Shown in pieces: positions 43,596-53,092 of a stretch of DNA of 64,000 nucleotides; the stretch's first letter is position 1; every line of letters starts with the position of its first letter. The position numbers and the translations under genes were made by a program. The stretch covers positions 62,001 through 126,000 of the forward strand of contig CAKTEE010000002.1 in NCBI GenBank assembly GCA_934546985.1, given 5' to 3'. This DNA is from an uncultured Eubacteriales bacterium. GTDB lineage: Bacteria > Bacillota > Clostridia > Oscillospirales > Acutalibacteraceae. The notes below the pieces were generated by a model, which saw only the letters and a program-made list of their open reading frames with translations, searched no databases and was not told the origin of the DNA.

Positions 43596-43692
43596 TATAG
43601 GCGACAAGTTTACATAAAAATAAAAGGATTAACTACGGTACATACGGTATCTTTTTCAAAACAAAGGGAACGATAAAACAGAGGTGATAAAT

Positions 43693-43842
43693 GTGTCTTA
43701 TGTAGACCCAAAACTGCGCAGACATTTTGAAAGTTTATCTATTGATTTAAAAAATGAAATACTCAGCCGTAATGTGAATTTGTATACACTCAACGATCTG
43801 ATTCAATGTCTGGAAACGATTGTCAAAGAGGCGGAAAGCTAA
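43693..43842 (+). CDS. Small helical protein (49 aa), GTG start
   Basis: The frame MSYVDPKLRRHFESLSIDLK... to ...LETIVKEAES is 49 residues and opens with GTG at 43693, 5 nt after GAGGTGAT. Residues alternate in a pattern typical of a short two-helix protein. No family is named with confidence. The tidy reading frame, good RBS and following terminator favour a real small gene. It is divergent from the LRR lipoprotein gene. Confidence 0.5.
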   Translation: MSYVDPKLRRHFESLSIDLKNEILSRNVNLYTLNDLIQCLETIVKEAES

Positions 43843-43889
43843 GTTGAAACAGCATTAAAATCTAAAATAATAAACCGATATTAAAGAAC

Positions 43890-43937
43890 GCCCCGTTTGC
43901 CAGACGGTAAATATACCAACTGACAAATAGGGCATTT
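43890..43937. terminator. Bidirectional terminator between the 49-residue ORF and the YwlG-like gene
   Basis: GCCCCGTTTGCCAG (43890-43903) and CTGACAAATAGGGC (43920-43933) form the stem. The T-run is on the plus side (ATTTTC). Confidence 0.65.
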
Positions 43938-43965
43938 TCAATAAATAATTTTAAAATTTACTCCT

Positions 43966-44517
43966 TTATAGGAGTTCTTCATTGTAATGCGTTCTCACTC
44001 CGCCAATAAATTTGGGGCGGGTTCTTGCACAAATTAATGCTGCTTCTCCAATATTAGAAATAGTTAATCTTACTGGTACCGCCACTTTGGCGAGATGCAT
44101 GCCAATCAGAGTTCCGCCGATATCCATGCCTGCTTTTGCTGATATCTCTTCTACTGCAACGGGCGAAGAAAAATTCTCATAAGCTGCAGTCGCAAAAGAA
44201 CCGCCGGCTTTTGGCTGTGGTACTGCGTTGACCTGTAAAAGCGAATAGAGCCTCATTGCTTCTTCTTCTACAATAATAGCTCGATTCAAATGTTCACAGC
44301 ACTGAGCCGCAAGAAAAATTCCGGCTTCTTTCAAAATGGGATAAATCCCTGAAAAAACCGCATCAGCAATCTCTTTACTGGAAAAAGAGCCGATATGTTT
44401 GCCGGCAACTTCACTGGAAGAACATCCTACCACCATAATATCTTTTTCTTTTAATCCGGCAACTTTTAACAATTCACATACCGCTTGACTTGCTTGACTT
44501 TTTATTTTTTCATACAT
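43966..44517 (-). CDS. YwlG/DUF436 family protein (TIGR01440, UPF0340)
   Basis: A 183-residue protein matching UPF0340 along its length: VVGCSSSEVAGKHIGSFSSKEIADAVFSGIYP and GCxxxL-type AAQCCEHLNRAIIVEEEA. Function unknown. The frame reaches 44595, but that part overlaps the upstream ABC-F stop region; the ATG at 44517 gives the normal MYEKIKSQASQAV N-terminus. It follows the ABC-F gene by 25 bases and may be cotranscribed. Confidence 0.85.
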   Translation of the reverse strand: MYEKIKSQASQAVCELLKVAGLKEKDIMVVGCSSSEVAGKHIGSFSSKEIADAVFSGIYPILKEAGIFLAAQCCEHLNRAIIVEEEAMRLYSLLQVNAVPQPKAGGSFATAAYENFSSPVAVEEISAKAGMDIGGTLIGMHLAKVAVPVRLTISNIGEAALICARTRPKFIGGVRTHYNEELL

Positions 44518-44542
44518 TTCAAATCCCTCATTTCCCTTTATT

Positions 44543-46450
44543 TTATTGTATCTCTGCGGCTGTTTGTAATTTTTCCCATTCGCTGTAAAATTCATTCAGC
44601 TGTTCCTGTAATCCTTTATGCTGTGCAGAAACCTGAAGTAATTTTTCATAGTCGGACGCTACTTCCGGATTTTCCAGCAATACTTCGCAGTCGGTTATTT
44701 CTTCTTCTGTTTGTTCTATTTTCTTTTCCAAACGTGCAATTTTACCTAACAAGCGCCGATGTTCTGATTCTTTGACTTTACGTTCTTTATATTCATTGGC
44801 TTTTTGTACTACAGGCTTTTTTATTTCAATAGTTTGCGTCTGAAGTATCTTTTTTTGCAGGAAATAATCATAATTTCCGTTATAATTAACGATTCCCTCA
44901 TTTGCCATATCTAAAACTCTGGTTGCAAGTTTATTAATAAAATAACGGTCATGCGAAACCATAAGCAAAGTACCGTCATATTCAAGCAACGCTTTTTCCA
45001 ATGCCTCACGGGAAGTAATATCCAAATGGTTTGTCGGTTCATCCAACAGCAAAAAATTCGCCCCGGACAACATAAGCTTTAATAATGCTGTACGCGCTCT
45101 CTCGCCCCCGCTTAAATCGCGCATACGTTTAAATACATCTTCACTCTTAAACAAAAAGGCGGCAAGTGCGCTTCGGATTTCCGTTTGCGTCATGTCAGGA
45201 TATTCATCCCAAATTTCGTCAATTAGCAATTTATCCATATGGAGATTTGCCTGTGCTTGGTCAAAATAACCAATATCAACATTTGTGCCATATTCAATTG
45301 CCCCTGTATCCGGCGATAACTGATGAACAATCATCCGCAGGAGCGTGGTTTTTCCGCAGCCATTTGCGCCCAGTAAGCAGACTCGATCGCCTTTTCGTAT
45401 TTGAAAGTTTACATCATGAAATAATTCTTTTTGATCAAATGATTTGGCCAAACTTTTACAGATGAGAACCTCGTTTCCGCTTTTTGCTTTTGACGTAAAT
45501 TGAAAATGCAGCTGTTCCAATTCATTTTCAGGCTTCACTAAATCTGCTTTCAATCGGTCTAACATCTTTTGCTTGCTTTCCGCTGTGCGGATATTTTTCT
45601 CACGATTCCATTGCCGCTGTTGGACAATGATATTCTCTATACGATGTATTTCTTTCATCGCATTTTGATAATGATGCTGAAGAATTTCTTTATCCTCTGA
45701 TTTTTTCTTTAAATAAGCTGTGTAATTACCACGGTATGCCGTTAATCGGCGCTGTTCCAATTCAAAAGTCCGATTGGTAACTTTATCTAAAAAATATCGA
45801 TCATGGGATATAATAATCGCCGCGCCTGAATAGTTTTTTAAAAACTCCTCGAGCCATTCTACAGAAGCAATATCCAAATGGTTTGTTGGCTCATCCAATA
45901 ATAAAAGGTTACAGGGCGATAGTAAAAGCTTTCCCAAACTTATTTTGGATTTTTGTCCGCCGCTCAATTGGGAACACGGCAAATTAAATTCTTCTTTCCG
46001 AAAACCAAGACCAAGCAGTGCAGAACGCGTCCGGCTTTTATAGGTCAAACCACCCATCGACTCAAACTTTTCCTGCAAAATTTGCTGTTCATGAATTAAA
46101 GAATGTATCTCCTCTGTTCCGCAGTCAATCCTGCGGGCAATCTCTTCTAATTGATGTTCTACTTCAACAACCGAAGAAAACGTACTTTCCATTTCTTCAT
46201 ATAAAGTTCGTCCGGAATCTGTATTAATATGCTGCTCCATATAACCGGACTGGGAAAATTTTGAAAAATAAATTTCACCATTGTCGCACGGAAGCTGCTC
46301 CATTATTATTTTAAAAAGTGTTGTTTTTCCAGAACCATTCACTCCAACAAAACCAATGCGATTCTGTTCTCCGATCTCAAAACAAACATTTTCAAATAAA
46401 ATATTTTCACCAAAACTTTTTGTAACATTTACTCCCTGACAGACAATCAT
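44543..46450 (-). CDS. ABC-F family ATPase
   Basis: A 635-residue protein with two ABC cassettes and no membrane helices. First Walker A GVNGSGKTT (about 35-43), signature LSGGQKSKI; second Walker A GANGCGKTT, signature LSGGERARTALL. The interdomain linker is rich in charged residues, and the C-terminal coiled coil (about 560-630) resembles YdiF/Uup. ABC-F proteins bind the ribosomal E site; some give antibiotic resistance, others are housekeeping. The leader contains a terminator and an overlapping ORF, so expression may be controlled by attenuation. Start ATG with AAGGAG 6 nt upstream. Confidence 0.92.
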   Translation of the reverse strand: MIVCQGVNVTKSFGENILFENVCFEIGEQNRIGFVGVNGSGKTTLFKIIMEQLPCDNGEIYFSKFSQSGYMEQHINTDSGRTLYEEMESTFSSVVEVEHQLEEIARRIDCGTEEIHSLIHEQQILQEKFESMGGLTYKSRTRSALLGLGFRKEEFNLPCSQLSGGQKSKISLGKLLLSPCNLLLLDEPTNHLDIASVEWLEEFLKNYSGAAIIISHDRYFLDKVTNRTFELEQRRLTAYRGNYTAYLKKKSEDKEILQHHYQNAMKEIHRIENIIVQQRQWNREKNIRTAESKQKMLDRLKADLVKPENELEQLHFQFTSKAKSGNEVLICKSLAKSFDQKELFHDVNFQIRKGDRVCLLGANGCGKTTLLRMIVHQLSPDTGAIEYGTNVDIGYFDQAQANLHMDKLLIDEIWDEYPDMTQTEIRSALAAFLFKSEDVFKRMRDLSGGERARTALLKLMLSGANFLLLDEPTNHLDITSREALEKALLEYDGTLLMVSHDRYFINKLATRVLDMANEGIVNYNGNYDYFLQKKILQTQTIEIKKPVVQKANEYKERKVKESEHRRLLGKIARLEKKIEQTEEEITDCEVLLENPEVASDYEKLLQVSAQHKGLQEQLNEFYSEWEKLQTAAEIQ

Positions 46451-46453
46451 GAT

Positions 46454-46516
46454 TTACTCCTTAATAAAAACTCCTGCCCGGACAAGCTGGACAGGAGTCT
46501 GTAATACCGGTATCAT
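46454..46516 (-). CDS. Candidate 20-codon leader ORF ahead of the ABC-F gene
   Basis: From an ATG at 46516 the minus strand reads MIPVLQTPVQ... ending ...GVFIKE, then TAA at 46456-46454. The ORF covers the whole terminator stem-loop and stops 3 bases before the ABC-F ATG. It overlaps the ABC-F ribosome binding site (AAGGAG). Its own RBS is weak or absent, and it begins about 8 bases after the predicted transcription start. Coding is a hypothesis, supported by position rather than by composition. Confidence 0.4.
   Translation of the reverse strand: MIPVLQTPVQLVRAGVFIKE
46470..46498 (-). terminator. Intrinsic terminator in the ABC-F leader (attenuator)
   Basis: On the minus strand ACTCCTGTCC (46498-46489) pairs with GGGCAGGAGT (46479-46470) and is followed by TTTTTATT. 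It lies between the promoter (46559-46531) and the ABC-F start at 46450, so it would terminate most transcripts before the gene unless it is opened. Confidence 0.75.
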
Positions 46517-46530
46517 ATATACACAGGTAT

Positions 46531-46559
46531 ATTTTATTATGATTTCATTTGTTTGTCAA
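46531..46559 (-). promoter_or_regulatory. Sigma-A promoter of the ABC-F gene
   Basis: TTGACA (46559-46554) and TAAAAT (46536-46531) on the minus strand with a 17-base spacer, just downstream of the deacetylase stop. Confidence 0.75.
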
Positions 46560-46571
46560 CATCATGCCATA

Positions 46572-48122
46572 TTATCTTGCAGAAGAATAGAATTTTCCGC
46601 CTTCTAATGTTTTGCCTTTTCTTGCAAATAATTCTTCTACTGTAACCATTTCAAAACCGCGTGCCCTTAATCCGTCAATAATATCCGGCACAGCTTTTAA
46701 AGTAGTGGCAAGCGGGTCATGCATCAGTACAATATCCCCGTCTTTCGCCTGATTAATAACGTTATTAACAATCTCTTCCGTCGTAATTCCAGTCCAGTCC
46801 ATAGAATCTAAACTTACACCAATGGCAGATTGATCATTCAGGATATTCAACACATTAGCATTATAAGCCAAATACGGCGGACGGTAAAGTACAGTACGTA
46901 CACCCGTAACAGAATAAATAAAATCTGAATTCTTATCTATTTGAGAATGAACTTCCGCCTCGGATAATTGTGTTAAATCTAAATGGTCATAAGTATGGTT
47001 TCCCAACTGATGGCCTGCCTGTACAATATGCTGAAGAGCCTGCGTGTTATTCTGTGCATAAGAATGTAAAATAAAAAATGTTGCTTTTGCATTTTTTTCT
47101 TCCAGTATGTCAAGAAGCTGTTCCGTATTCGTACTGGAACCGTCATCGAAAGTCAATGCAATTAATTTATCTGCCGCCGGCATTTCATCCATAACTCTTA
47201 TTTGCTGTTTTATCATACCCTGCTGACCGTTACTATCAAAGCAATAGGCAAGAATGGTATAAATTCCGCTTTCATATGGAACAAACGAGCCGGATTTTTC
47301 TGCCACCGCAGTCTCGTTTTTATAATATACTTTTCCATCTTTTAAAACATAGAATGCATATCGATATTCTCCGGTACCGCCGGAAGCATTGCAGGAAAAT
47401 TGGACTTTATTGTCCTTTACTAAGCTTGCTTCCTGATTCACTTTTAAATTATTGATAACTACCGGACCGCCAGTGGTAACCTTTTTCATCATTTTTATAT
47501 TGTCATAATAAACATAGCCGCTATAGTCTGTGTTTCCGCCTACTGTAACAAAAGTAACTGCATTAATGACATCTGTTGGCTCCATATAATCTCCGGCATT
47601 AGAAACAATAGGCGCGGAAAAAGAGTATTTCAGCAAACCATTTCCGATCGCTTCACCATTAGAATAATTAAACGTAAATGCATTCATCATAAACCAATAG
47701 CTATGCTGAGGGGACTGAATAATTGGAAAAATCTGAAATCCGCCTTTGGTCGCTTTACCGGCTTCCAGATAAAAATCAAAAGAAAGATAATCTGCACCAT
47801 TCATTTTTTCGCTGGTAATGGGAGAAACAACAATAGGCGCATAATCCCAGTCATACCCATTTTCCGCGGACCACTGATGCTGAAAACGCAGGGCTTTTGT
47901 TTCTGCTTCCCCTGCCTCTATAGTTACAGGGACTTTTGTATCCTGAGAATTCGTCCAGCCGTTGACGCCGTTTTCAAAATCCCACTGATGTTTGATTTCA
48001 TAATCTTCCGCTGATACTGCCGACAATCTGGAAGGAATAAAAATCATTCCGCTAACCAAAAGCACAGCCATAAAAAGAGATATAATTTTACTTTTTTTCA
48101 TTTTCCTCACAGCCTTTTTCAC
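46572..48122 (-). CDS. Secreted polysaccharide deacetylase (NodB domain)
   Basis: A 516-residue secreted protein. A signal peptide (about 1-38, ending AVSA-ED) is followed by a galactose-binding-like beta domain (about 40-205), a Y_Y_Y-like domain (about 215-305) and a C-terminal NodB domain (about 315-500) with LTFDDGSS (Asp pair) and GNHTYDH (metal His pair). It likely deacetylates peptidoglycan or another glycan outside the cell. A GTG at 48122 with AGGA nearby is the listed start; an ATG eight codons later also keeps the signal peptide. Confidence 0.85.
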   Translation of the reverse strand: MKKAVRKMKKSKIISLFMAVLLVSGMIFIPSRLSAVSAEDYEIKHQWDFENGVNGWTNSQDTKVPVTIEAGEAETKALRFQHQWSAENGYDWDYAPIVVSPITSEKMNGADYLSFDFYLEAGKATKGGFQIFPIIQSPQHSYWFMMNAFTFNYSNGEAIGNGLLKYSFSAPIVSNAGDYMEPTDVINAVTFVTVGGNTDYSGYVYYDNIKMMKKVTTGGPVVINNLKVNQEASLVKDNKVQFSCNASGGTGEYRYAFYVLKDGKVYYKNETAVAEKSGSFVPYESGIYTILAYCFDSNGQQGMIKQQIRVMDEMPAADKLIALTFDDGSSTNTEQLLDILEEKNAKATFFILHSYAQNNTQALQHIVQAGHQLGNHTYDHLDLTQLSEAEVHSQIDKNSDFIYSVTGVRTVLYRPPYLAYNANVLNILNDQSAIGVSLDSMDWTGITTEEIVNNVINQAKDGDIVLMHDPLATTLKAVPDIIDGLRARGFEMVTVEELFARKGKTLEGGKFYSSAR

Positions 48123-48215
48123 AATTTTCCTATAAATTTGTAAAATACATTGTAGCTTTTAACAATAATTATTATAATTGTATTTTCTTCCAAATGCAAG
48201 GCTATGGATAAAAAA

Positions 48216-48258
48216 TCCCTGCTATGTTGTATTTAATAACATAGCAGGGAAAAAATTT
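48216..48258 (-). terminator. Terminator of ackA
   Basis: TCCCTGCTATGTT (48216-48228) pairs with AACATAGCAGGGA (48238-48250); on the minus strand it is followed by TTTTTATCC. Confidence 0.85.
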
Positions 48259-48261
48259 TAT

Positions 48262-49464
48262 TTACAGTGCTTCTACAATTTGCTTGGTATCACGTGCAAT
48301 AACCAATTCCTCGTTAGTTGGTATAACAAAAACCTTAACTTTGGAATTGTCGGAAGAAATTTCAATTTCTTCGCCTTTCACTGCATTATTGCGGTCTGTA
48401 TCAATATCAACACCCATAAATGTTAAATTTTTGCAAACATCTTCACGCAGTTTAAAGGAATGCTCGCCGATACCGCCAGTAAATACGATTGCATCCACGC
48501 CGTTCATCGCAGCAACATAACTGCCGATAAATTTACGAATCTGATAGAACTGCATTCTGCGTGCCAGCATTGCACGTTCATTGCCTTGTTCGATTGCCGC
48601 AGTAATATCGCGGTCATCAGAAGAAACACCGGAAATTCCCAGCATACCGGATTTTTTATTGAAAAGGTCGCAAAGTTCATTTGCATCCAGATTTTCCTTC
48701 TGCATAATGTATGTAACAACGGAAGGATCTAAAGAACCGGTACGTGTTCCCATCATGAACCCATCCAACGGAGTCAAGCCCATACTGGTATCCATTACTT
48801 TACCGTCTTTAATAGCAGAAATCGAGGAACCGTTGCCGATATGGCAAGTAATTACTTTTAAACCTTGTGCATTTCCGCCCATCAGCGCTGTACATCTTGC
48901 ACTAACATACCGATGAGAAGTTCCGTGGAACCCATAACGGCGGATTTTATATTTTTCATAATATTCATATGGCAAGGCGAACATATATGCTTCCGGCGGC
49001 ATGGTTAGATGGAAGCAGTTATCAAATACTACAACCTGAGGGAATTGCTTACCAAACACATCCTGACATGCACGAATGCCCTGAAGATGGGCCGCATTAT
49101 GCAATGGCGCCAAATCTACTAAACTTTCGATTCCATTGATGACTTCATCAGTGACAAGACAAGATTTATCAAATAATGCTCCGCCCTGAACAATACGGTG
49201 GCCTGCGGCAGAAATTTCATTAATAGAATCAATTACCTTACAACTGCCCTCTAAAAGCGCCCGTTTCACATACTGAAAAGCTTCCGTATGATTTTTCAAT
49301 GTAACTGTTTTTTCAAAGCTTCTGCCATCATGGGTTTTACCACCGATGAAACCATCAATACCAATGCGTTCACAATTACCTTTTGCCAGAACTTTTTCAT
49401 TGTTCATATCAATTAACTGATATTTTAATGAAGAACTTCCGCAGTTAATGACTAGTACTTTCAT
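48262..49464 (-). CDS. ackA: Acetate kinase
   Basis: Converts acetyl phosphate and ADP to acetate and ATP, the energy-yielding step of acetate fermentation. The 400-residue ASKHA-fold enzyme begins KVLVINCGSSSLKYQL and has RRYGFHGTSHRYVS and HIGNGSSISAI around the nucleotide site. Start ATG 49464 after AGGAGG. Phosphotransacetylase is not next to it. Divergent promoter region shared with tmcAL. Confidence 0.97.
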   Translation of the reverse strand: MKVLVINCGSSSLKYQLIDMNNEKVLAKGNCERIGIDGFIGGKTHDGRSFEKTVTLKNHTEAFQYVKRALLEGSCKVIDSINEISAAGHRIVQGGALFDKSCLVTDEVINGIESLVDLAPLHNAAHLQGIRACQDVFGKQFPQVVVFDNCFHLTMPPEAYMFALPYEYYEKYKIRRYGFHGTSHRYVSARCTALMGGNAQGLKVITCHIGNGSSISAIKDGKVMDTSMGLTPLDGFMMGTRTGSLDPSVVTYIMQKENLDANELCDLFNKKSGMLGISGVSSDDRDITAAIEQGNERAMLARRMQFYQIRKFIGSYVAAMNGVDAIVFTGGIGEHSFKLREDVCKNLTFMGVDIDTDRNNAVKGEEIEISSDNSKVKVFVIPTNEELVIARDTKQIVEAL

Positions 49465-49543
49465 TATAAATTTTTTCCTCCTATATGCTTTTCAGAAGGT
49501 CATCCTCCTGACGGGGTTGTGTGATTCCAAAATTCCCTGTATT

Positions 49544-49572
49544 ATATTATTACAAAAAGAAACAAATATCAA
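49544..49572 (-). promoter_or_regulatory. Possible sigma-A promoter of ackA
   Basis: TTGATA (49572-49567) and TAATAT (49549-49544) with a 17-base spacer on the minus strand, about 80 bases before the ackA start. Confidence 0.45.
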
Positions 49573-49592
49573 GCATTTGGAGGAATTTCAAC

Positions 49593-50795
49593 GTGCAAAT
49601 TGCAGGAATTGTTGCAGAATATAATCCGTTTCATAACGGACATGTTTACCAAATACAAAAAACGCGGGAATCAGGCGCCACTCATATTGTTGCTGTGATG
49701 AGCGGAAACTATGTTCAGCGGGGGGAACCCGCCATTCTGGATAAATGGTCCCGTACCGCTGCTGCATTACGGGGGGGAATTGACTTAATTTTAGAACTCC
49801 CGATCCCTTATGTGTTGTCCTCTGCCGAAAACTTCGCACGAGGTGCGGTTGAAGCACTTCACTCCATGGGATGCCTTGACATCCTTTCGTTTGGCAGCGA
49901 ATGCGGCGATATCCGTTTATTGGAAAAGACCGCAAATACAATAAATACACCGCAAGTTGCATCACAGCTAAAAAAATATCTTTCACTTGGAACAACTTTC
50001 GCACGTGCACGTGAAAATGCCGTAAAAGATATTTATGGGCAGGCAATTGCAGATGTCCTAAAATCTCCAAATAATATTCTTGCCATAGAATATATCAAAG
50101 CTTTACGTGTTCTGAACAGCAAAATTGTACCGCTGACAATCCCACGTAAAGGTTCTGGACATGATGAACAGATAATCTCGCCAGAAGGATTCCCCTCTGC
50201 TTCGCTGCTGCGCCGGGAAATCCATGCAAAAGACTGGAATTTTTTAGAACAAAATCTCCCGGCCGAATCTTTCCTTATTTTAAAAAAACAAGTACAGGAG
50301 CAAAAATGCCCCTGCACTATAAATCAACTGGAAAACGCCGTATTGGCTTTTTTAAGACGGTTACAGCCCTGCGATTATTTAAAGCTGGCAGATGTAAATG
50401 AAGGACTTGAAAACCGCCTGTACCGTGCAGTTAAAAGCGGCGTATCATTGCAGGATATTATGATGAAAACCAAAACCAAGCGGTATACATTGGCACGTAT
50501 TCGCCGCATCTTGCTTTCTGCATTTCTTGAAATTCCAAAAGAGATGCAGAAACAACCAGTTCCATATCTCCGTGTACTTGGTTTTAACCGCGCAGGACAG
50601 GAAATTTTAAAAGCGGCAGGAAAATCCGCCGCTTTACCAATCTTATTAAAGGCAAAAGATGCAAAACAACTATCCCCGCAGCAACGTGTTTTTTATGAAC
50701 TGGAATGCCGCAGTACAGATTTATACACGCTGGCAATGCCGCAAACACAGGAATGTGCATGGGATATGACTAAAAATACAGTCCGCCTTTTTTAA
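49593..50795 (+). CDS. tmcAL: tRNA(Met) cytidine acetate ligase (TmcAL/YlbM)
   Basis: Forms N4-acetylcytidine at the wobble position of elongator tRNA(Met) using acetate and ATP rather than acetyl-CoA. The nucleotidyltransferase-like start [18 protein letters not shown] carries the HxGH-type site (HNGH). About 400 residues from a GTG at 49593, with GGAGG 9 nt upstream; the frame upstream to 49521 lies in the promoter region. It is divergent from ackA, whose product pathway makes acetate. The 3' end overlaps the convergent upp stop by 4 bases. Confidence 0.92.
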   Translation: MQIAGIVAEYNPFHNGHVYQIQKTRESGATHIVAVMSGNYVQRGEPAILDKWSRTAAALRGGIDLILELPIPYVLSSAENFARGAVEALHSMGCLDILSFGSECGDIRLLEKTANTINTPQVASQLKKYLSLGTTFARARENAVKDIYGQAIADVLKSPNNILAIEYIKALRVLNSKIVPLTIPRKGSGHDEQIISPEGFPSASLLRREIHAKDWNFLEQNLPAESFLILKKQVQEQKCPCTINQLENAVLAFLRRLQPCDYLKLADVNEGLENRLYRAVKSGVSLQDIMMKTKTKRYTLARIRRILLSAFLEIPKEMQKQPVPYLRVLGFNRAGQEILKAAGKSAALPILLKAKDAKQLSPQQRVFYELECRSTDLYTLAMPQTQECAWDMTKNTVRLF

Positions 50796-51436
50796 ATACC
50801 AGTAGTCCCAAACAATCTGTCACCCGCATCACCTAAACCGGGAACAATGTATCCATGTTCATTCAGGCATTCATCAATACATGCGCAGTAAACAGGAACA
50901 TCGGGACATTTTTCAGTAAAGGTTTGCAAACCTTCCGGCGCCGCCAGAATACATATCATCCTTATGCTTTTCGGTGCATATTTTCTAATACTGGAAACTG
51001 CATCTACAGCAGAGCCTCCCGTAGCAAGCATGGGGTCTAATACGACGATATTTCTTGTATTTACATGATCCGGAAGCTTACAGTAATATTCTACCGGCTG
51101 AAGTGAGATTTCATCCCGATACAAACCAATATGGCCAACTTTAGCTGTAGGAAATAAACGAGTAACGCCGTTTACCATTCCTAAACCCGCCCTTAAAATC
51201 GGGACAAAAACGAAATCATCATCTGATGAAAGTATTTGGGATTTCATCAGCGCTACAGGAGTTTCTATTTCAATTTCTTTCAAAGACAAATCCCGTGCGG
51301 CCTCATAGCATTCCAACATTGCGATTTCTTCAATCAATTCCCGGAATTCTTTAGAACTGGTTTCTTTGCGCCTGAGTAGAGAAAGCTTATGCTGAACGAG
51401 CGGATGATCTACGACTGTAATATTTTTTAAGTCCAT
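50792..51436 (-). CDS. upp: Uracil phosphoribosyltransferase
   Basis: Pyrimidine salvage: uracil plus PRPP to UMP. The 214-residue protein has the PRPP-binding motif [17 protein letters not shown] (about 131-147), a [13 protein letters not shown] block and the C-terminal [17 protein letters not shown] that binds uracil. Normal length. It follows rpiB by 20 bases on the same strand. Confidence 0.97.
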   Translation of the reverse strand: MDLKNITVVDHPLVQHKLSLLRRKETSSKEFRELIEEIAMLECYEAARDLSLKEIEIETPVALMKSQILSSDDDFVFVPILRAGLGMVNGVTRLFPTAKVGHIGLYRDEISLQPVEYYCKLPDHVNTRNIVVLDPMLATGGSAVDAVSSIRKYAPKSIRMICILAAPEGLQTFTEKCPDVPVYCACIDECLNEHGYIVPGLGDAGDRLFGTTGI

Positions 51437-51456
51437 AAATAACCCTTCTCCGGCGG

Positions 51457-51903
51457 TTAAAGCCGGCCTTCTTCCAACTGAGTAATCTGATTTACCCGCC
51501 TTTCATGGCGGCCGCCTTCAAAAGGAGTGTCTAAAAAAACCTCAACCAATTCCTGAGCCAAACCGGGACCCACTACTCTGCCTCCCATACAGAGAATATT
51601 TGCATCATTATGCATCCTCGTATATTTAGCAGAAAAATAGTCGGAACAGCAGGCGGCGCGAATCCCTTTTACCTTATTGGCTGCAATGGAAATACCAATA
51701 CCTGTACCGCAAAACAACAGTCCCAATGTATATTCACCGTTAGCAACCGCATGAGCTACAGGGGCGGCAATCAATGCATAATCCACTGACTCACCCGAAT
51801 GAGTACCAAAGTCACGGTAAGATATTTGTCTGCTGTCCAAATATTGTTTTATACTTTCTTTTAATTCATATCCACCATGATCCGCGCCAATTGCAATATT
51901 CAT
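51457..51903 (-). CDS. rpiB: Ribose-5-phosphate isomerase B
   Basis: Interconverts ribose 5-phosphate and ribulose 5-phosphate. The 148-residue RpiB-type protein shows [17 protein letters not shown] at the start, [24 protein letters not shown] with the active-site Cys, and [15 protein letters not shown]. Part of a run tsaE-tsaB-rpiB-upp on the minus strand, each separated by 20 bases or less. Confidence 0.95.
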   Translation of the reverse strand: MNIAIGADHGGYELKESIKQYLDSRQISYRDFGTHSGESVDYALIAAPVAHAVANGEYTLGLLFCGTGIGISIAANKVKGIRAACCSDYFSAKYTRMHNDANILCMGGRVVGPGLAQELVEVFLDTPFEGGRHERRVNQITQLEEGRL

Positions 51904-51917
51904 GGAAAGATACCTCC

Positions 51918-52628
51918 TTATTTTTTAAGTGAATTCCGTTGTTTCAACTCCCGTTCCGCCTGCGATAACCGCAAATAGGACGGCAGCAATTGTGCTGCTG
52001 TATGCTGTTCTCTGCCGCTTTCAAAAATTCTTTTTCCCAGAGCTGCGACACTCGCAGCCCGCTGAAACCGAAGATGAGCCGGAGCTAAAAGAAATTTACT
52101 GCTTTCTCCTAAAATATTACAGCACAAATCGGCTCCGTCACCCAGAAAATATATTGGCTGACCATATTTCAGCAATTCTTTGCCAAGGTCCGGAATGGAA
52201 ATTGCCCGGTCAGGCGTTAAGCGATGCACAGTATTATTTGTTTTCAACTCAAAAACGGCATTATAAACCTGCTCTCTGCGCGCATCCATAACCGCACTTA
52301 CAATAACCGGAAGACCAAGAAAATTATAAGCCAATGCTTCTAAAGTAGAAACCCCTACACATGGCAGGCCGGCTGCAAGCCCCATTCCTTTTATTGTTGA
52401 TACGCCAATACGTATTCCTGTAAAAGACCCTGGGCCATTTGAAGTTACTAAAAGATCCATATCACTAATTGTTATATTTGCATTTTTCAGTACGCTGTCA
52501 ATTAACGGCAAAAGGGTCTGACTGTGTGTTAAACCAATATTTAAATAATCTTCTGCAAGGATTTTGGAATCATCAACAACAGCCGCAGATACTGCCGCGG
52601 CGGAAGTATCAATCGCTAATATTTTCAT
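51918..52628 (-). CDS. tsaB: tRNA threonylcarbamoyladenosine synthesis protein TsaB
   Basis: The non-catalytic partner of TsaD in t6A37 synthesis on ANN-decoding tRNAs. The 236-residue ASKHA-fold protein starts MKILAIDTSAAAVSAAVVDD and has TNGPGSFTGIRIGVSTIKGMGLA. Its ATG overlaps the tsaE stop by 4 bases. TsaD and TsaC are not in the window. The gene is usual in length and motifs. Confidence 0.93.
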   Translation of the reverse strand: MKILAIDTSAAAVSAAVVDDSKILAEDYLNIGLTHSQTLLPLIDSVLKNANITISDMDLLVTSNGPGSFTGIRIGVSTIKGMGLAAGLPCVGVSTLEALAYNFLGLPVIVSAVMDARREQVYNAVFELKTNNTVHRLTPDRAISIPDLGKELLKYGQPIYFLGDGADLCCNILGESSKFLLAPAHLRFQRAASVAALGKRIFESGREQHTAAQLLPSYLRLSQAERELKQRNSLKK

Positions 52629-53065
52629 ACATTATCCTCCGCTGAAGAAATTGTAATAATCCGTTGATTTTCTTTGTCGCCCGGTTCTATTTTTACATCA
52701 AATACCTGTTCTGTCGGCAATGCACCTTCAATGTTTTCGCTCCACTCTACCGCAACAATACCATGCAGGGATAAATAATAAAAAAAACCGGCGGACTCTA
52801 AATCTTCCCATGTATTGACGCGGTACATATCAAAATGATAGAAAGGAATTTTTCCGTTTTGATATTCATGCACAATCGCATAGGTTGGACTTGAAACTTC
52901 ATTCTCATTAATGCCTAACCCTTTAGCTAACCCGCGTACAAACGCAGTTTTACCCATACCTAAACCGCCGAACATTGCAACAACATCACCTGAACGCAAA
53001 CAGCGAGCAAAATCCTCACCGATGCGCTGTGTATCTTCAGGAGATTGAGATATCCACTGCTTCAT
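52625..53065 (-). CDS. tsaE: tRNA threonylcarbamoyladenosine biosynthesis ATPase TsaE
   Basis: P-loop ATPase that regenerates the TsaBD complex in t6A formation. Walker A is GGLGMGKTAFVRG (about 34-46), and Walker B-like HFDMYRV follows. 146 residues is normal. Translationally coupled to tsaB. It follows fhs by 27 bases on the same strand and may be in its transcript. Confidence 0.94.
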   Translation of the reverse strand: MKQWISQSPEDTQRIGEDFARCLRSGDVVAMFGGLGMGKTAFVRGLAKGLGINENEVSSPTYAIVHEYQNGKIPFYHFDMYRVNTWEDLESAGFFYYLSLHGIVAVEWSENIEGALPTEQVFDVKIEPGDKENQRIITISSAEDNV

Positions 53066-53092
53066 TTTTAATTTCTCCTTGATTTATAAAAA

